Shown in pieces: positions 16,610 to 24,479 of a DNA stretch of 64,000 nt (positions within the stretch are counted from its first letter, which is position 1; every line of letters starts with the position of its first letter). The position numbers and the translations under genes are program-made. The DNA is from Bacilli bacterium (GTDB taxonomy: Bacteria; Bacillota_I; Bacilli_A; RF39; UBA660): contig JAQUWE010000005.1 in NCBI GenBank assembly GCA_028693035.1, forward strand, positions 1-64,000. Direction: 5' to 3'. The notes below the pieces were generated by a model that did not search any database, had not been told where the DNA came from, and saw only the letters and a list, made by a program, of their open reading frames with translations.

Positions 16610-16621
16610 ATTTCGCCCCAT
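16610..16621 (+). repeat. attR-like 12-bp direct repeat (right)
   Basis: Exact copy of the tRNA-His end repeat ATTTCGCCCCAT. The DNA to its left (CCTCTTGAA) is element-side; the DNA to its right leads into a terminator hairpin at 16658, which probably was the original tRNA-His terminator. Confidence 0.8.
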
Positions 16622-16657
16622 AAAGAGAAAAAGTCGAACTATTCGGCATAATATAAC

Positions 16658-16689
16658 AAAATCGATTCAGAAATACTGGTCGATTTTTT
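16658..16689 (+). terminator. Probable ancestral tRNA-His terminator
   Basis: AAAATCGA (16658-16665) pairs with TCGATTTT (16680-16687), with partly paired TTCAG/CTGG inside, followed by T-run. Confidence 0.65.
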
Positions 16690-16762
16690 GTTAGAAAGTT
16701 GGAATAATTTGAATGTAATAAAAGAAGAGATTGTTTTAAATAACAATATAAAGAAAGGATTA

Positions 16763-16888
16763 ATGAATATCTGTACATTTGCCTCTAAAAAGGGAGTAAT
16801 CATTGGAGGTAGTGTTCGGTATATACCAAAGACCAATATTGCTTATATTGAGCCAATTTGCTTGCAAATTCGACAATATATGATATAA
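16763..16888 (+). pseudogene. Truncated GNAT acetyltransferase fragment
   Basis: The 41-residue frame MNICTFASKKGVIIGGSVRY plus IPKTNIAYIEPIC carries the central strand pattern of a GNAT (GGSVRYIPKTNIAYIEPIC, usually followed by HPDYRRKG). The expected acetyl-CoA loop is missing and replaced by LQIRQYMI-stop. RBS AAAGAAAGGA remains. It is a remnant of an acetyltransferase gene cut off at its 3' side, consistent with repeated insertion at this island boundary. Confidence 0.55.
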
Positions 16889-16903
16889 TATAGCCGTTAA
16901 GGG

Positions 16904-16938
16904 CTAGTACAGACTTATAAGTTTTGTGCTAGTTTTTA
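16904..16938 (+). terminator. Hairpin terminator before the TIGR04141-like gene
   Basis: CTAGTAC at 16904-16910 pairs with GTGCTAG at 16926-16932 (one G-T pair) around an inner ACTTATAAGT palindrome, followed by T5. Confidence 0.65.
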
Positions 16939-16951
16939 TTTGGAGGAAAAA

Positions 16952-18502
16952 ATGTCAAAGAAAGAAAAATGCAATAAAATATCAATTTATCTTATAAAGG
17001 AAAATATCAAGTATGGGGATATTTTAAAGGATTATGTATATCAATGTGAACTAATAACAAAGGAAAAATCAAAAACTTATTATGTTCCTACAAAAGTAAA
17101 ATCACCGAATTGGCTATTTGATTACTATAAACAAGAGGGCAATGCAGAAATAGTAAATTCCCGTGCTAAAGTAATTTCATTACATAAAGTGTGGATGGAT
17201 GGAATAGAAAGAGTATTTGCTATACCGTTTGGTAGTGGGCTCTATTTACTTAATAATGATGTAGTAGAAGAACAATTTGGATTAAAAATTTTATTGAATA
17301 GTGTTGACAAGACGGATTTTAGAAAAATAAACATTTCGAATTACGGAACAGACCATCGAACAAAAAATGAACAGATGCCAAAAAAAACAGATATTACAGA
17401 GTTTGGATTTGATATATATAATGATTTTTTAAGAGAAGCTACAGCAAAAAGTGAAGAAGAAATCTTTTACAAAAATGTAATTACAGGTGGAAATTTATTT
17501 AGTGTAAGTGTTCCAATTAATATAGATACTGTCGATGAATTTTTAAAAAAGTGTTATGAGAGATATAAAAAAAATTCGTATAAAGAACAATTTTCTTGGC
17601 TAGATAATATAAAGGAAGTTAAAGAAAAAAGTATGAAACGAGATTTAAATAATGAACTCTTAAATCAAATTAATGAACGAAATTTTGATAAAGTATGGCT
17701 TGCTGTACCAGAGGTTATTGAATGGGAAAAAGTTTCTGATTTCAGATATAAAAAAACAGTTCAAGGTATTGATGACATCGAACTTGTTGAATTTTTAAAA
17801 ACAATTAGTGACCAACCGATTGAAAATATTGAATTATTAAAAAGAAGAAAAATATATGCAATGGGAAATGATTCGGATGACCCTATCATGGAGTGGAGTG
17901 TATATAATTGCTTAATCGGTGAATTTGAATTGGAAGGTGGAGTTTATTGTCTTAATTATGGACGATGGTATAAAGTAAATAAAAATTTTGTAAATGATAT
18001 AAATGACTATTATAAAAATGTTTCATTATGTAATTATGAATTTCCACATAATCATAATGAAAATGAAGATATATACAACGAAAAATTATGTGCGAGTTTA
18101 ATTGACGCAATCCTATTTGATAAGAAGACAATAAGAATTAATGGGCTGGGAAAGAGTTCTATCGAATTGTGTGATGTTTATACAAATAATAAGGAACTAA
18201 TTCATGTAAAGAAAAATGGGGGATCAAGCTATTTAAGTCATTTATTCAATCAGGCAGCAGTATCCGGAGAAATGCTTTTGGATAAGGAATTTAGAGAAGA
18301 AGCAAATAAAAAGATTGGCAAAAAAATCTTTGGTACTAATTTTAATCCAAATGATTATAAAATAATTTTAGCAATAATTACAAAAGCTGATGAAACAATA
18401 CCAAAAATTCCTTTTTTTAGTAAGGTTTCAATTCGATATGCTATAGATGGATTGAAAAGAAAAGGGTATAAAGTTGAAATCAAAAATATTTTTCAAGAGT
18501 GA
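16952..18502 (+). CDS. TIGR04141/DUF6119-type sporadically distributed protein
   Basis: A 516-residue protein. The ATG at 16952 has GGAGG at 16942-16946; the in-frame TTG upstream is before it. The C-terminal signature IELCDVYTNNKELIHVKKNGGSSYLSHLF followed by NQAAVSGEMLL and a short RYAIDGLKRKGYKVEI end match the family of sporadically distributed proteins known as TIGR04141 (DUF6119), often found in defence islands next to methylases and nucleases. Mechanism is not established. Here it is directly upstream of a C5 methyltransferase and an REase-like gene, which fits that habit. Recognition is from memory of the C-terminal motif. Confidence 0.75.
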   Translation: MSKKEKCNKISIYLIKENIKYGDILKDYVYQCELITKEKSKTYYVPTKVKSPNWLFDYYKQEGNAEIVNSRAKVISLHKVWMDGIERVFAIPFGSGLYLLNNDVVEEQFGLKILLNSVDKTDFRKINISNYGTDHRTKNEQMPKKTDITEFGFDIYNDFLREATAKSEEEIFYKNVITGGNLFSVSVPINIDTVDEFLKKCYERYKKNSYKEQFSWLDNIKEVKEKSMKRDLNNELLNQINERNFDKVWLAVPEVIEWEKVSDFRYKKTVQGIDDIELVEFLKTISDQPIENIELLKRRKIYAMGNDSDDPIMEWSVYNCLIGEFELEGGVYCLNYGRWYKVNKNFVNDINDYYKNVSLCNYEFPHNHNENEDIYNEKLCASLIDAILFDKKTIRINGLGKSSIELCDVYTNNKELIHVKKNGGSSYLSHLFNQAAVSGEMLLDKEFREEANKKIGKKIFGTNFNPNDYKIILAIITKADETIPKIPFFSKVSIRYAIDGLKRKGYKVEIKNIFQE

Positions 18503-18624
18503 TTTCCTGTCCAATAAATGCCTGAATTATAACTTTTTTTGATTAATAAAATAATAAAATTATTTTCGCCTGCCGTTATTGCAAAAATACAATAAAAATA
18601 GTATAATATTCTTTATAGCAGCAC

Positions 18625-18653
18625 TTGCAATTTTTGACAAATATTGTTATACT
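18625..18653 (+). promoter_or_regulatory. Promoter of the methyltransferase gene
   Basis: -35 TTGCAA at 18625-18630, 17-bp spacer, -10 TATACT at 18648-18653 with a TG extension. RBS TAGGTGA follows within about 12 nt. Confidence 0.65.
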
Positions 18654-18671
18654 TAGTAGTAGGTGAATTTA

Positions 18672-19901
18672 ATGAATAAAAAATATAAATATAGAGTAAT
18701 TTCCTTATTTTCTGGAGCCGGTGGAATGGATATTGGATTCATTCGAGCTGGATTTGACATAGTATGGGCAAATGACTTTTTTAAAGAAGCAGTAGAATCA
18801 TATAAAAAAAATGTGGATCAAAACATAGTTTATGGAGATATTACCAAGATAAAAAGTAGTGATATGCCGGATAACATCGATTTAGTAATTGGAGGATTCC
18901 CTTGCCAAGGATTTTCAATAGCTAACACTAAGAGAAGTATGAAGGATGAACGAAATTTTTTATATAAGGAAATGTTAAGAGTGATACAGGATAAAAAACC
19001 TAAATTTTTTGTTGCAGAAAATGTAAAAGGGATACTTTCCATGAAAAAAGGGAAAGTAATTAAAATGATAAAAAAAGACTTTGAATCACTGGGTTATAAA
19101 GTAGATGCAAGACTTTTAAACGCAGCAGAATATGGAGTTCCCCAAGCAAGGGAAAGAGTCTTAATTATAGGAAATAGAATAGGTGTTGAAAATCCTTATC
19201 CCGAAATAACCCATTGGGTAGATAGTAAAAAATATCAGACGAAACAAGGATTGAAAAAAGCAGTTACTGTAAAAGAAACAATTGATTTCTTAAGCAATAT
19301 TAAGTTAAGTGAGGACCCAATAACTTTGGATGATGGAAAGATTATATATAATCATGTAGCATCTACAAATGTTTATGACAAATTTTGGGGAAGAAAATAT
19401 AAAGTTAAACAGCATGAAGTATGTGATTATTTGAAAATATGGAGGGATAGGGCAGGTTATACAACAAAAAAAGTGGATGATCATTTTGGATATAAATATA
19501 CAGCAGGACACTGGTTTAGAAAAGATAATAATTCAGGAAGTATTCCAAAACCATCTGATTGGTGGGAATTAAAAAAAATATTAGGATTTGATAATAAGTA
19601 TGACAAAAAAGTCACTACTATGATTGAGAAAGAGATAAAGTTTGAACAGTCTCTAAGAATTACAAATTGGGAAAGACCCAGTGATACAATAACAGCAACG
19701 AGTCCAGAAATTCATATTAATAAAGAAAGAAGACTCAGTGCAAGGGAATGCGCCTTATTACAAACATTTCCTTTGGACTATCAATTTGTTGGGAGTTTAA
19801 ATGTGGTTTACAGACAAATAGGGAATGCTGTTCCAGTGAAACTTGCTGAACAAGTAGCTAATAAAATTTATGAAGTATTAAAAAATGAAGAGTCTAATTG
19901 A
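18672..19901 (+). CDS. DNA (cytosine-5) methyltransferase
   Basis: A 409-residue enzyme with the C5-MTase motif order: motif I SLFSGAGGMDIG, motif IV GGFPCQGFS with catalytic Cys78, motif VI AENVKG with Glu116, motif VIII QARERVLIIG and motif X QIGNAVPVKLA at the end. The variable region (about 190-330) holds the target-recognition domain, so the site cannot be predicted. The ATG at 18672 is preferred over 18663, which lies inside AGGTGA. It converges with the adjacent endonuclease gene with an 8-base overlap, so the two form a candidate type II restriction-modification pair. Confidence 0.95.
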   Translation: MNKKYKYRVISLFSGAGGMDIGFIRAGFDIVWANDFFKEAVESYKKNVDQNIVYGDITKIKSSDMPDNIDLVIGGFPCQGFSIANTKRSMKDERNFLYKEMLRVIQDKKPKFFVAENVKGILSMKKGKVIKMIKKDFESLGYKVDARLLNAAEYGVPQARERVLIIGNRIGVENPYPEITHWVDSKKYQTKQGLKKAVTVKETIDFLSNIKLSEDPITLDDGKIIYNHVASTNVYDKFWGRKYKVKQHEVCDYLKIWRDRAGYTTKKVDDHFGYKYTAGHWFRKDNNSGSIPKPSDWWELKKILGFDNKYDKKVTTMIEKEIKFEQSLRITNWERPSDTITATSPEIHINKERRLSARECALLQTFPLDYQFVGSLNVVYRQIGNAVPVKLAEQVANKIYEVLKNEESN

Positions 19902-19912
19902 ACTCTTCATTT
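19883..19912. terminator. Bidirectional terminator inside overlapping gene ends
   Basis: AAATGAAGAGT (19883-19893) pairs with ACTCTTCATTT (19902-19912). Both stop codons of the convergent R-M genes lie in or beside the loop, so one hairpin ends both transcripts and is also coding. Confidence 0.8.
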
Positions 19913-20919
19913 AATTTGTCATAAATTCTATAGTATTTCCTTTCTCCGCACCAGTATTTGTTTTTGGAGTTATATCTTTCTTCCAACCAGACATCATTAA
20001 AACGAGCAGTATTTCCGTATTTTACAGCTTCCAGAAAAATATCCTTATGATTATCCTTTTTTCTTTGTACTGTATACCATAACTGTTTTTTTTCATTGTC
20101 ATAATATCCAATTTTGTTTTTTCCAATAATTCTTTCCCAATGATCTGGAATGTCAGTATTTTGCTCAATTCTAGAAAATTTATTATTTTGGTTTAAATTA
20201 GAAAATTCATCATTAGATGTAATATATTTTGGTTTATAATATGGTCCATCATGAGCAGCATAATATATATAGTCTTTAAAGTTTAAGAAAAGATTGTTAT
20301 CAAATAAATTACTTAAAATACCATTAGGTAGGCAGGTTACTACAATACTAGGATATTTGCTGTCATTAATTAATTTAAAATTTCCGTGTCCATCATCTGA
20401 ATATCCAATTTTTACTAGGTATGTTAGTAATGGCTTCCCAGTTCTAGAATCAATTGCTTGCAAGTTTGATTTAACTTTAAAACCAGGAAAGCTACCACTA
20501 CCATCGACAGGATCATTTAAAAAGGAGGTTTGATTATGTTCAAATTGAGTAGAATCTAATTCTCCTTTATTTCCTACTTTATCAATTGTTTTAACATCTA
20601 AATTTAAAATTATATCTTTTAACTCTAATGCAATATCGCAGCTTATTGGAGATGGATAAAAATTTTCTACCCCATTAAAATTAGTATACATATGGTGTCT
20701 TAAAAGTCTTTCTGAAGCATCTTTTATTTTATTCTTTTTTCCCCAAACTTCTTGTAAAATTTCGTAGTATTCTTGTGTTTCACTTTCAATATTCTTCAAA
20801 TCTTCAAGAAAGGTTCTAGAAGTAACTATATTTTCTATTATATGCATATATTTTTCTTCTAGATCCAAAATGTTATTTTGATTTTTTTGTCTGCTATAAT
20901 TAATATTCTGTTTAGACAT
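19894..20919 (-). CDS. Putative type II restriction endonuclease
   Basis: A 341-residue protein convergent with the C5 methyltransferase. A possible PD-(D/E)XK core is SPISCDIALELKDIILNLDVKTID with Asp95 and Asp108-x-Lys110. The rest has no motif I recognise. Position, size and isolation next to a lone C5-MTase support the restriction partner role, cutting DNA unmethylated at the shared site. The RBS is GAGGTGATA upstream of the ATG. The alternative is an unrelated nuclease-like protein. Confidence 0.65.
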   Translation of the reverse strand: MSKQNINYSRQKNQNNILDLEEKYMHIIENIVTSRTFLEDLKNIESETQEYYEILQEVWGKKNKIKDASERLLRHHMYTNFNGVENFYPSPISCDIALELKDIILNLDVKTIDKVGNKGELDSTQFEHNQTSFLNDPVDGSGSFPGFKVKSNLQAIDSRTGKPLLTYLVKIGYSDDGHGNFKLINDSKYPSIVVTCLPNGILSNLFDNNLFLNFKDYIYYAAHDGPYYKPKYITSNDEFSNLNQNNKFSRIEQNTDIPDHWERIIGKNKIGYYDNEKKQLWYTVQRKKDNHKDIFLEAVKYGNTARFNDVWLEERYNSKNKYWCGERKYYRIYDKLNEEFN

Positions 20920-21297
20920 AAAGTATCACCTCTCTTAAATTATAACATAAATTATCTAATAAATTAATTTCTATGGATAATATTCCAAATTTTCGATAAA
21001 CTTTTTCAATTAATCATAATAGTTTCTTTAAAATCAATAAAATTAAAAATTGAAAGATTTTTTTAATTTATTATTGTCCATTTTGGAATGAAGCCACAAT
21101 GCTATCATTTGCGCAAAAAAAGTTTAGTTTTATTTTTTGATAAACTAATGTATAATATAAAATATTACAAAACTAAACAATGGAAATATCCTGCTAAAAT
21201 TAAAATGTTAAATTATTAATTTTTTTATTAGAAGATATATTTGAAAATAAATTTATTTTAAATAAAATTTAGCAGAAAGAATTTAAAAAGGTGAAAT
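20920..21297. other. Gene-free interval upstream of decayed kinase
   Basis: 378 bp of AT-rich DNA. A TATAAT at about 21151 may be a promoter for the kinase gene, and an 8-bp inverted repeat CTGCTAAA/TTTAGCAG lies about 70 nt apart near 21191 and 21268. No convincing gene or RNA is seen. Confidence 0.4.
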
Positions 21298-22953
21298 ATG
21301 ACAGTAACAAAAACAAACTTAACTGACTTATTAAATTATATTGAAGAAAAAATTGTTCCGCATAATATTTCGATGAGCGGAATAAATAATCTTTTTGCAC
21401 TATTATCTAAATTTAATATTGATGAACTTTATGAAGCGGTAGACATAAGTTTTAAAACTTATATCGTATTAGACGAAAATGGAATACCACCAATACAGTC
21501 TATTAATAATTTTCTACAAAAAATAGGGGGGTGTAGCTCATAATAATGCTTTATCACCTATAGATAAAAAAATATGACATATAAAAAATATATGCGCAAA
21601 AAGTTTCTTTTATTGGAATGAAGGAAAAGCAACAATAATTTTAAAAAAATATATTAAGGAGTTAGAACTAGAAGGCTGGTCTGAAGAAAAAATATTGGAT
21701 AATTTAAATAATGAGTTAATGACAGAAATAAATGAGTGTAGTAATTGGACGGAATGGAGAAATTTAATCGAGGGACGGATAGATTTATTTATAAAGCAAA
21801 AAGAGGAGGATATTGAAAAGCATACGTTAATAAACAAAGGTTTTTTAACTATTAAGAAAAAATATGAAATAATTAAAGAGATCGGATCGGGTTCTTTTGG
21901 GATAACTTATTTAGTTAAATATATTAATTTAAACAAGGAGTTTATTTTAAAAGAATTTTCTAGTGGAATGATCGATCAAAAGAAAAATGAAAGTTTTTTT
22001 ATAAAGTTTATTAACGAAATACAATTTTTGTTTGATTTACATCACCAAAATATAGTTAGCATTTACGATTATAAAATTGATATAGAAAAACAAGTTGGTT
22101 ATTACATTATGGAGTATATAGATGGAAGTGATATTCTAAAATATATTCAAAAATATAAGGATAAAATCAATGATATCTTTGAACAAATAATAGATGTTTT
22201 TTTTATTTAGAAATTAATGATATTTGCCATCGAGATATACGAATTAGTAATATTTTAATAACAAATAAGGAGATAGTTAAATTAATTGATTTTGGTTTTG
22301 TAAAAGACGTTAGTGAGAGTAATTCAGTTAATTCTTCTACTCAACTAATAATATATCTATATGATTGGCCAGAAGAATTAAAAGATGAAAAGCCAAAATA
22401 TGATAGCAAAACAGAAATATATTTTATTGGAAAACTATTAATAGACATATTAGAAAAATCAGGAATTGATGATTTTTGCAATACTGATGTTTTATATAAA
22501 ATGGCGGAATATTATTATTCAAAGAGAATAGCATCTTTTTTAACAATAAAGAATATAAAAGAAAATAAAAATCATTATTTAGCTGTTGATATTGATGAAC
22601 TGCGAACTAATTTTGAAAATTTCACTAATTTATTTGAAACATATATAATAGAATTAAATTCAAACTGTCGTTGTGTAGACAAATATTCGGCTATGGTTTC
22701 TAGATTAAAATTATATTTATCTCATAATAGATTAGACAAAAAAGTATTGGAATATAACGATTTTTTTAAATGCTTCATAGATGGAAATTTTAAGGCAAAT
22801 AATGATTATGCATACTCTATAAAAATGGTTGATGTTGAAAAAATATATAATTGGTTATCTAGTGTTAATAATGACCAAACGCAACAAAATATAATTCGTG
22901 GAATAAATAAAAAATTACGACATTTATCAGTAAAAACTACTTTTTCTTTTTAA
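21298..22953 (+). pseudogene. Decayed serine/threonine protein kinase with N-terminal domain
   Basis: A once continuous kinase of about 550 residues, broken at three places. The first 81 codons stop at 21541. Adding a frame change at about 21538 continues as HNNALSPIDKKI, then a TGA at 21575-21577, then HIKNICAKSFFYWNEGKA. A T8 run at 22197-22204 carries a second frame change. Across the frames the kinase motifs are preserved: GSGSFGITYLV glycine loop, FILKEF Lys, HRDIRISNIL catalytic loop and LIDFGFVKD (DFG). The preserved motifs with only three lesions suggest recent inactivation. Neighbours are R-M and TIGR04141 genes, so a phage-defence kinase is likely but inferred. Confidence 0.8.
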
Positions 22954-23071
22954 ATAGTTACTTTATTAATAAAAAAATAACATAACTAGTTGCATTTATC
23001 CCCATACAGAGCTATAATCTATCTAATAAATCGATGTCTATGGGAAAACATTGCAGACTCCTTATAAAGTT

Positions 23072-23094
23072 GCCCCATTTATTTGAGATGTACC
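23072..23094 (+). repeat. tRNA-His-end-like relic (site 3)
   Basis: GCCCCATTTATTTGAGATG plus TACC shares 11 bases with the element left end (GCCCCATTTAT) and nearly all of the copy at 23717. It is followed at once by a strong terminator, as a tRNA gene end would be. Confidence 0.5.
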
Positions 23095-23121
23095 TACATA
23101 AACTTGTTATGTAGGTTTTTA
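23092..23121 (+). terminator. Strong terminator after site 3
   Basis: ACCTACATAA pairs with TTATGTAGGT around a 5-nt loop, followed by T4. Confidence 0.85.
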
Positions 23122-23212
23122 CTTCAAGTAAAAAAGAAAATAAAGTATAATTATATATAAGATTAGCTTACCCTTGAAAAGGGCTAGTAAGAAATTATGG
23201 GGTATTGTTTAT

Positions 23213-23629
23213 ATGAAAACAAAAGTGTTAAGTATAGCAGTAATTGAACATGAAGGGAAAATATTAATGAGAAAAAAACCAGCTGGCTCAGTACCGTATA
23301 AAGAAACCTGGTATTGTTTTGGTGGAGAAGTAAAAGAAGGGATATCTCCTGACGAAGCGGTTAAAAGCATGATAAAAAAACAAACAGGAATTGAAATAGA
23401 TCTAAAAGAAAATTTAGGTTGGGATACAGAAATCAAAAAAGATTTAGATGGAGAAGAAAAACAATTTATTTATCTAGATTCGTTGTATACTTATTTGAAT
23501 GGGGATTTGAAAATTGGGGAAAAAGAAAATATTGAAAAATTAGAATGGATTCCAATAGAAAAACTTTCTGAATATGATTTTGTGCCCCCTAGTATTATTT
23601 TCTTCAAAAAAATAGGCTACTTGAAATAG
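23213..23629 (+). CDS. NUDIX-fold protein lacking catalytic residues
   Basis: A 138-residue protein with the NUDIX fold: KVLSIAVIEHEGKILMRKKPAG, WYCFGGEVKEG and a C-terminal WIPIEKLSEYDFVPP. In the NUDIX helix the first Glu is Ile and the expected R-E-U-x-E-E is S-M-I-K-K-Q, so all metal-binding glutamates are lost. It is probably not a hydrolase and may bind a nucleotide ligand, as NUDIX-type sensors do; that is inference. The ATG at 23213 is used (TTG at 23174 lacks a ribosome site). A TATAAT lies near 23145. It stands alone between two island repeats. Confidence 0.75.
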   Translation: MKTKVLSIAVIEHEGKILMRKKPAGSVPYKETWYCFGGEVKEGISPDEAVKSMIKKQTGIEIDLKENLGWDTEIKKDLDGEEKQFIYLDSLYTYLNGDLKIGEKENIEKLEWIPIEKLSEYDFVPPSIIFFKKIGYLK

Positions 23630-23716
23630 GAATCAATTGTGATAGACACAATTGTAAAATAATGAATTAAATCAAAAAATATATATAATATCCAGTTTAC
23701 TGGGTCCTTGAAATAC

Positions 23717-23739
23717 GCCACATTTATTTGAGAAGTACC
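23717..23739 (+). repeat. tRNA-His-end-like relic (site 4)
   Basis: GCCACATTTATTTGAGAAG plus TACC matches site 3 in 21 of 23 bases. Preceding CCTTGAAATAC resembles the DNA left of the right repeat (CTCTTGAAATTTC). Confidence 0.5.
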
Positions 23740-23766
23740 CACACATTTAAATATGTGTGGGTTTTA
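23737..23766 (+). terminator. Strong terminator after site 4
   Basis: ACCCACACAT pairs with ATGTGTGGGT, followed by TTTTA. Confidence 0.85.
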
Positions 23767-23813
23767 TATTGGAAGAAAGTAAAATTAATTGTATAATTAA
23801 ATTGGTGAAGGAA

Positions 23814-24335
23814 ATGAATGAGAATCAAATAATGGAGTTTATGAATAACATTGAATATGGATGGGTTGACAAAAATAACAACAAACATAGTATAGTTGAT
23901 GAATTCTATTCTGATAATTATATCTTACAAGGACCCGAAGAAACAATGAATAGTAAAACCGGGGTTTGTTGGGATCAAGTTGAGTTAGAACGATATTATT
24001 TTGAAAATATAGGAGTTAATGTTAATACTTATTTTTTATGTCATTATGATGACAATATGTGTCCTACACATACGTTTTTGGTATATAAAAAGGATAGTGA
24101 CTTTTATTGGTTTGAACATTCTTGGAATAAATATAAAGGAATTCATAAATATAATAGTTTAAAAAGATTACTAGCTGATGTTAAAAACAAGTTTATTAAA
24201 ACAGAATTAAATAACAATTACAATAAAAACAATTTAATGTTTTATGAATATAGCAAACCAAAATATGGTATGAGTGTTATTGATTTTTATAAACATTGTG
24301 AAAAAAGTAATAGTCTTCATATTGATAATTTATAA
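23814..24335 (+). CDS. Transglutaminase-like protein (paralogue 3)
   Basis: A 173-residue protein with the same signature as the genes at 117 and 758: Cys52 in GVCWDQVELER, His86 in PTHTFLVY, Glu101 in FYWFEHSW and KGIHKYNS. The ATG at 23814 follows GGTGAAGG; the longer frame begins inside the upstream terminator. TATAAT at 23792 gives a very short leader. It is flanked on both sides by island repeats, so it is carried as a single-gene block. Function unknown; a thiol-dependent acyl-transfer or peptidase activity is inferred. Confidence 0.65.
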   Translation: MNENQIMEFMNNIEYGWVDKNNNKHSIVDEFYSDNYILQGPEETMNSKTGVCWDQVELERYYFENIGVNVNTYFLCHYDDNMCPTHTFLVYKKDSDFYWFEHSWNKYKGIHKYNSLKRLLADVKNKFIKTELNNNYNKNNLMFYEYSKPKYGMSVIDFYKHCEKSNSLHIDNL

Positions 24336-24377
24336 ATATATTTTTTGTAATAGAAATGAATAACAGTTAAAATTAAG

Positions 24378-24405
24378 TTTACTGGGTCTTGTAAATACAA
24401 CCAAT
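24378..24405 (+). repeat. Island repeat (site 5)
   Basis: AGTTTACTGGGTC followed by TTG and AAATAC is shared with the copy at about 23696-23715 upstream of site 4. The GCC-CAT part is degraded to ACAACCAAT here. A terminator follows immediately. Confidence 0.45.
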
Positions 24406-24412
24406 ATGAGAT

Positions 24413-24445
24413 AATCGAACTAATTTTATTTAGTTCGATTTTTCT
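24413..24445 (+). terminator. Strong terminator after site 5
   Basis: AATCGAACTAA pairs with TTAGTTCGATT, followed by TTTCTTT. Confidence 0.85.
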
Positions 24446-24479
24446 TTAATTGTAGTATAATTAGCTTAGGTGATATTAT

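Larger units (their letters stand above)
7357..16621 (+). mobile_element. Integrated element in tRNA-His (about 9.25 kb, IME/plasmid-like)
   Basis: The 12-bp direct repeat ATTTCGCCCCAT at 7357-7368 (tRNA-His 3' end) and 16610-16621 bounds an even more AT-rich block. Its genes are those of a replicating integrative element: HUH replication initiator, HTH proteins, divergent XRE repressor with palindromic operator, small serine recombinase and large serine integrase at the right end. Cargo includes a PD-(D/E)XK-like protein and an ADP-ribosylglycohydrolase. No conjugation ATPase, relaxase of usual form, capsid or packaging genes are seen, so a mobilizable element, integrated plasmid or phage-satellite-like element are all possible. 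Confidence 0.8.

Noticed and set aside
16554-16836. Overlapping minus-strand frames near the right attachment repeat
   Set aside because: They cross the attachment repeat and a terminator, have no ribosome site, and the + strand GNAT fragment is the better reading.
21298-22953. TGA read as Trp (alternative code) to explain the broken kinase
   Set aside because: TGG is used for Trp throughout and other genes end in TGA, so the TGA at 21575 is a real stop. A frameshift is also present.
23072-24445. Integron-like attC cassette array
   Set aside because: Hairpins after each cargo gene are terminators (stem plus T-run), not attC sites. No tyrosine integron integrase or R-box pairs are seen. The tRNA-end relic model explains the repeats better.
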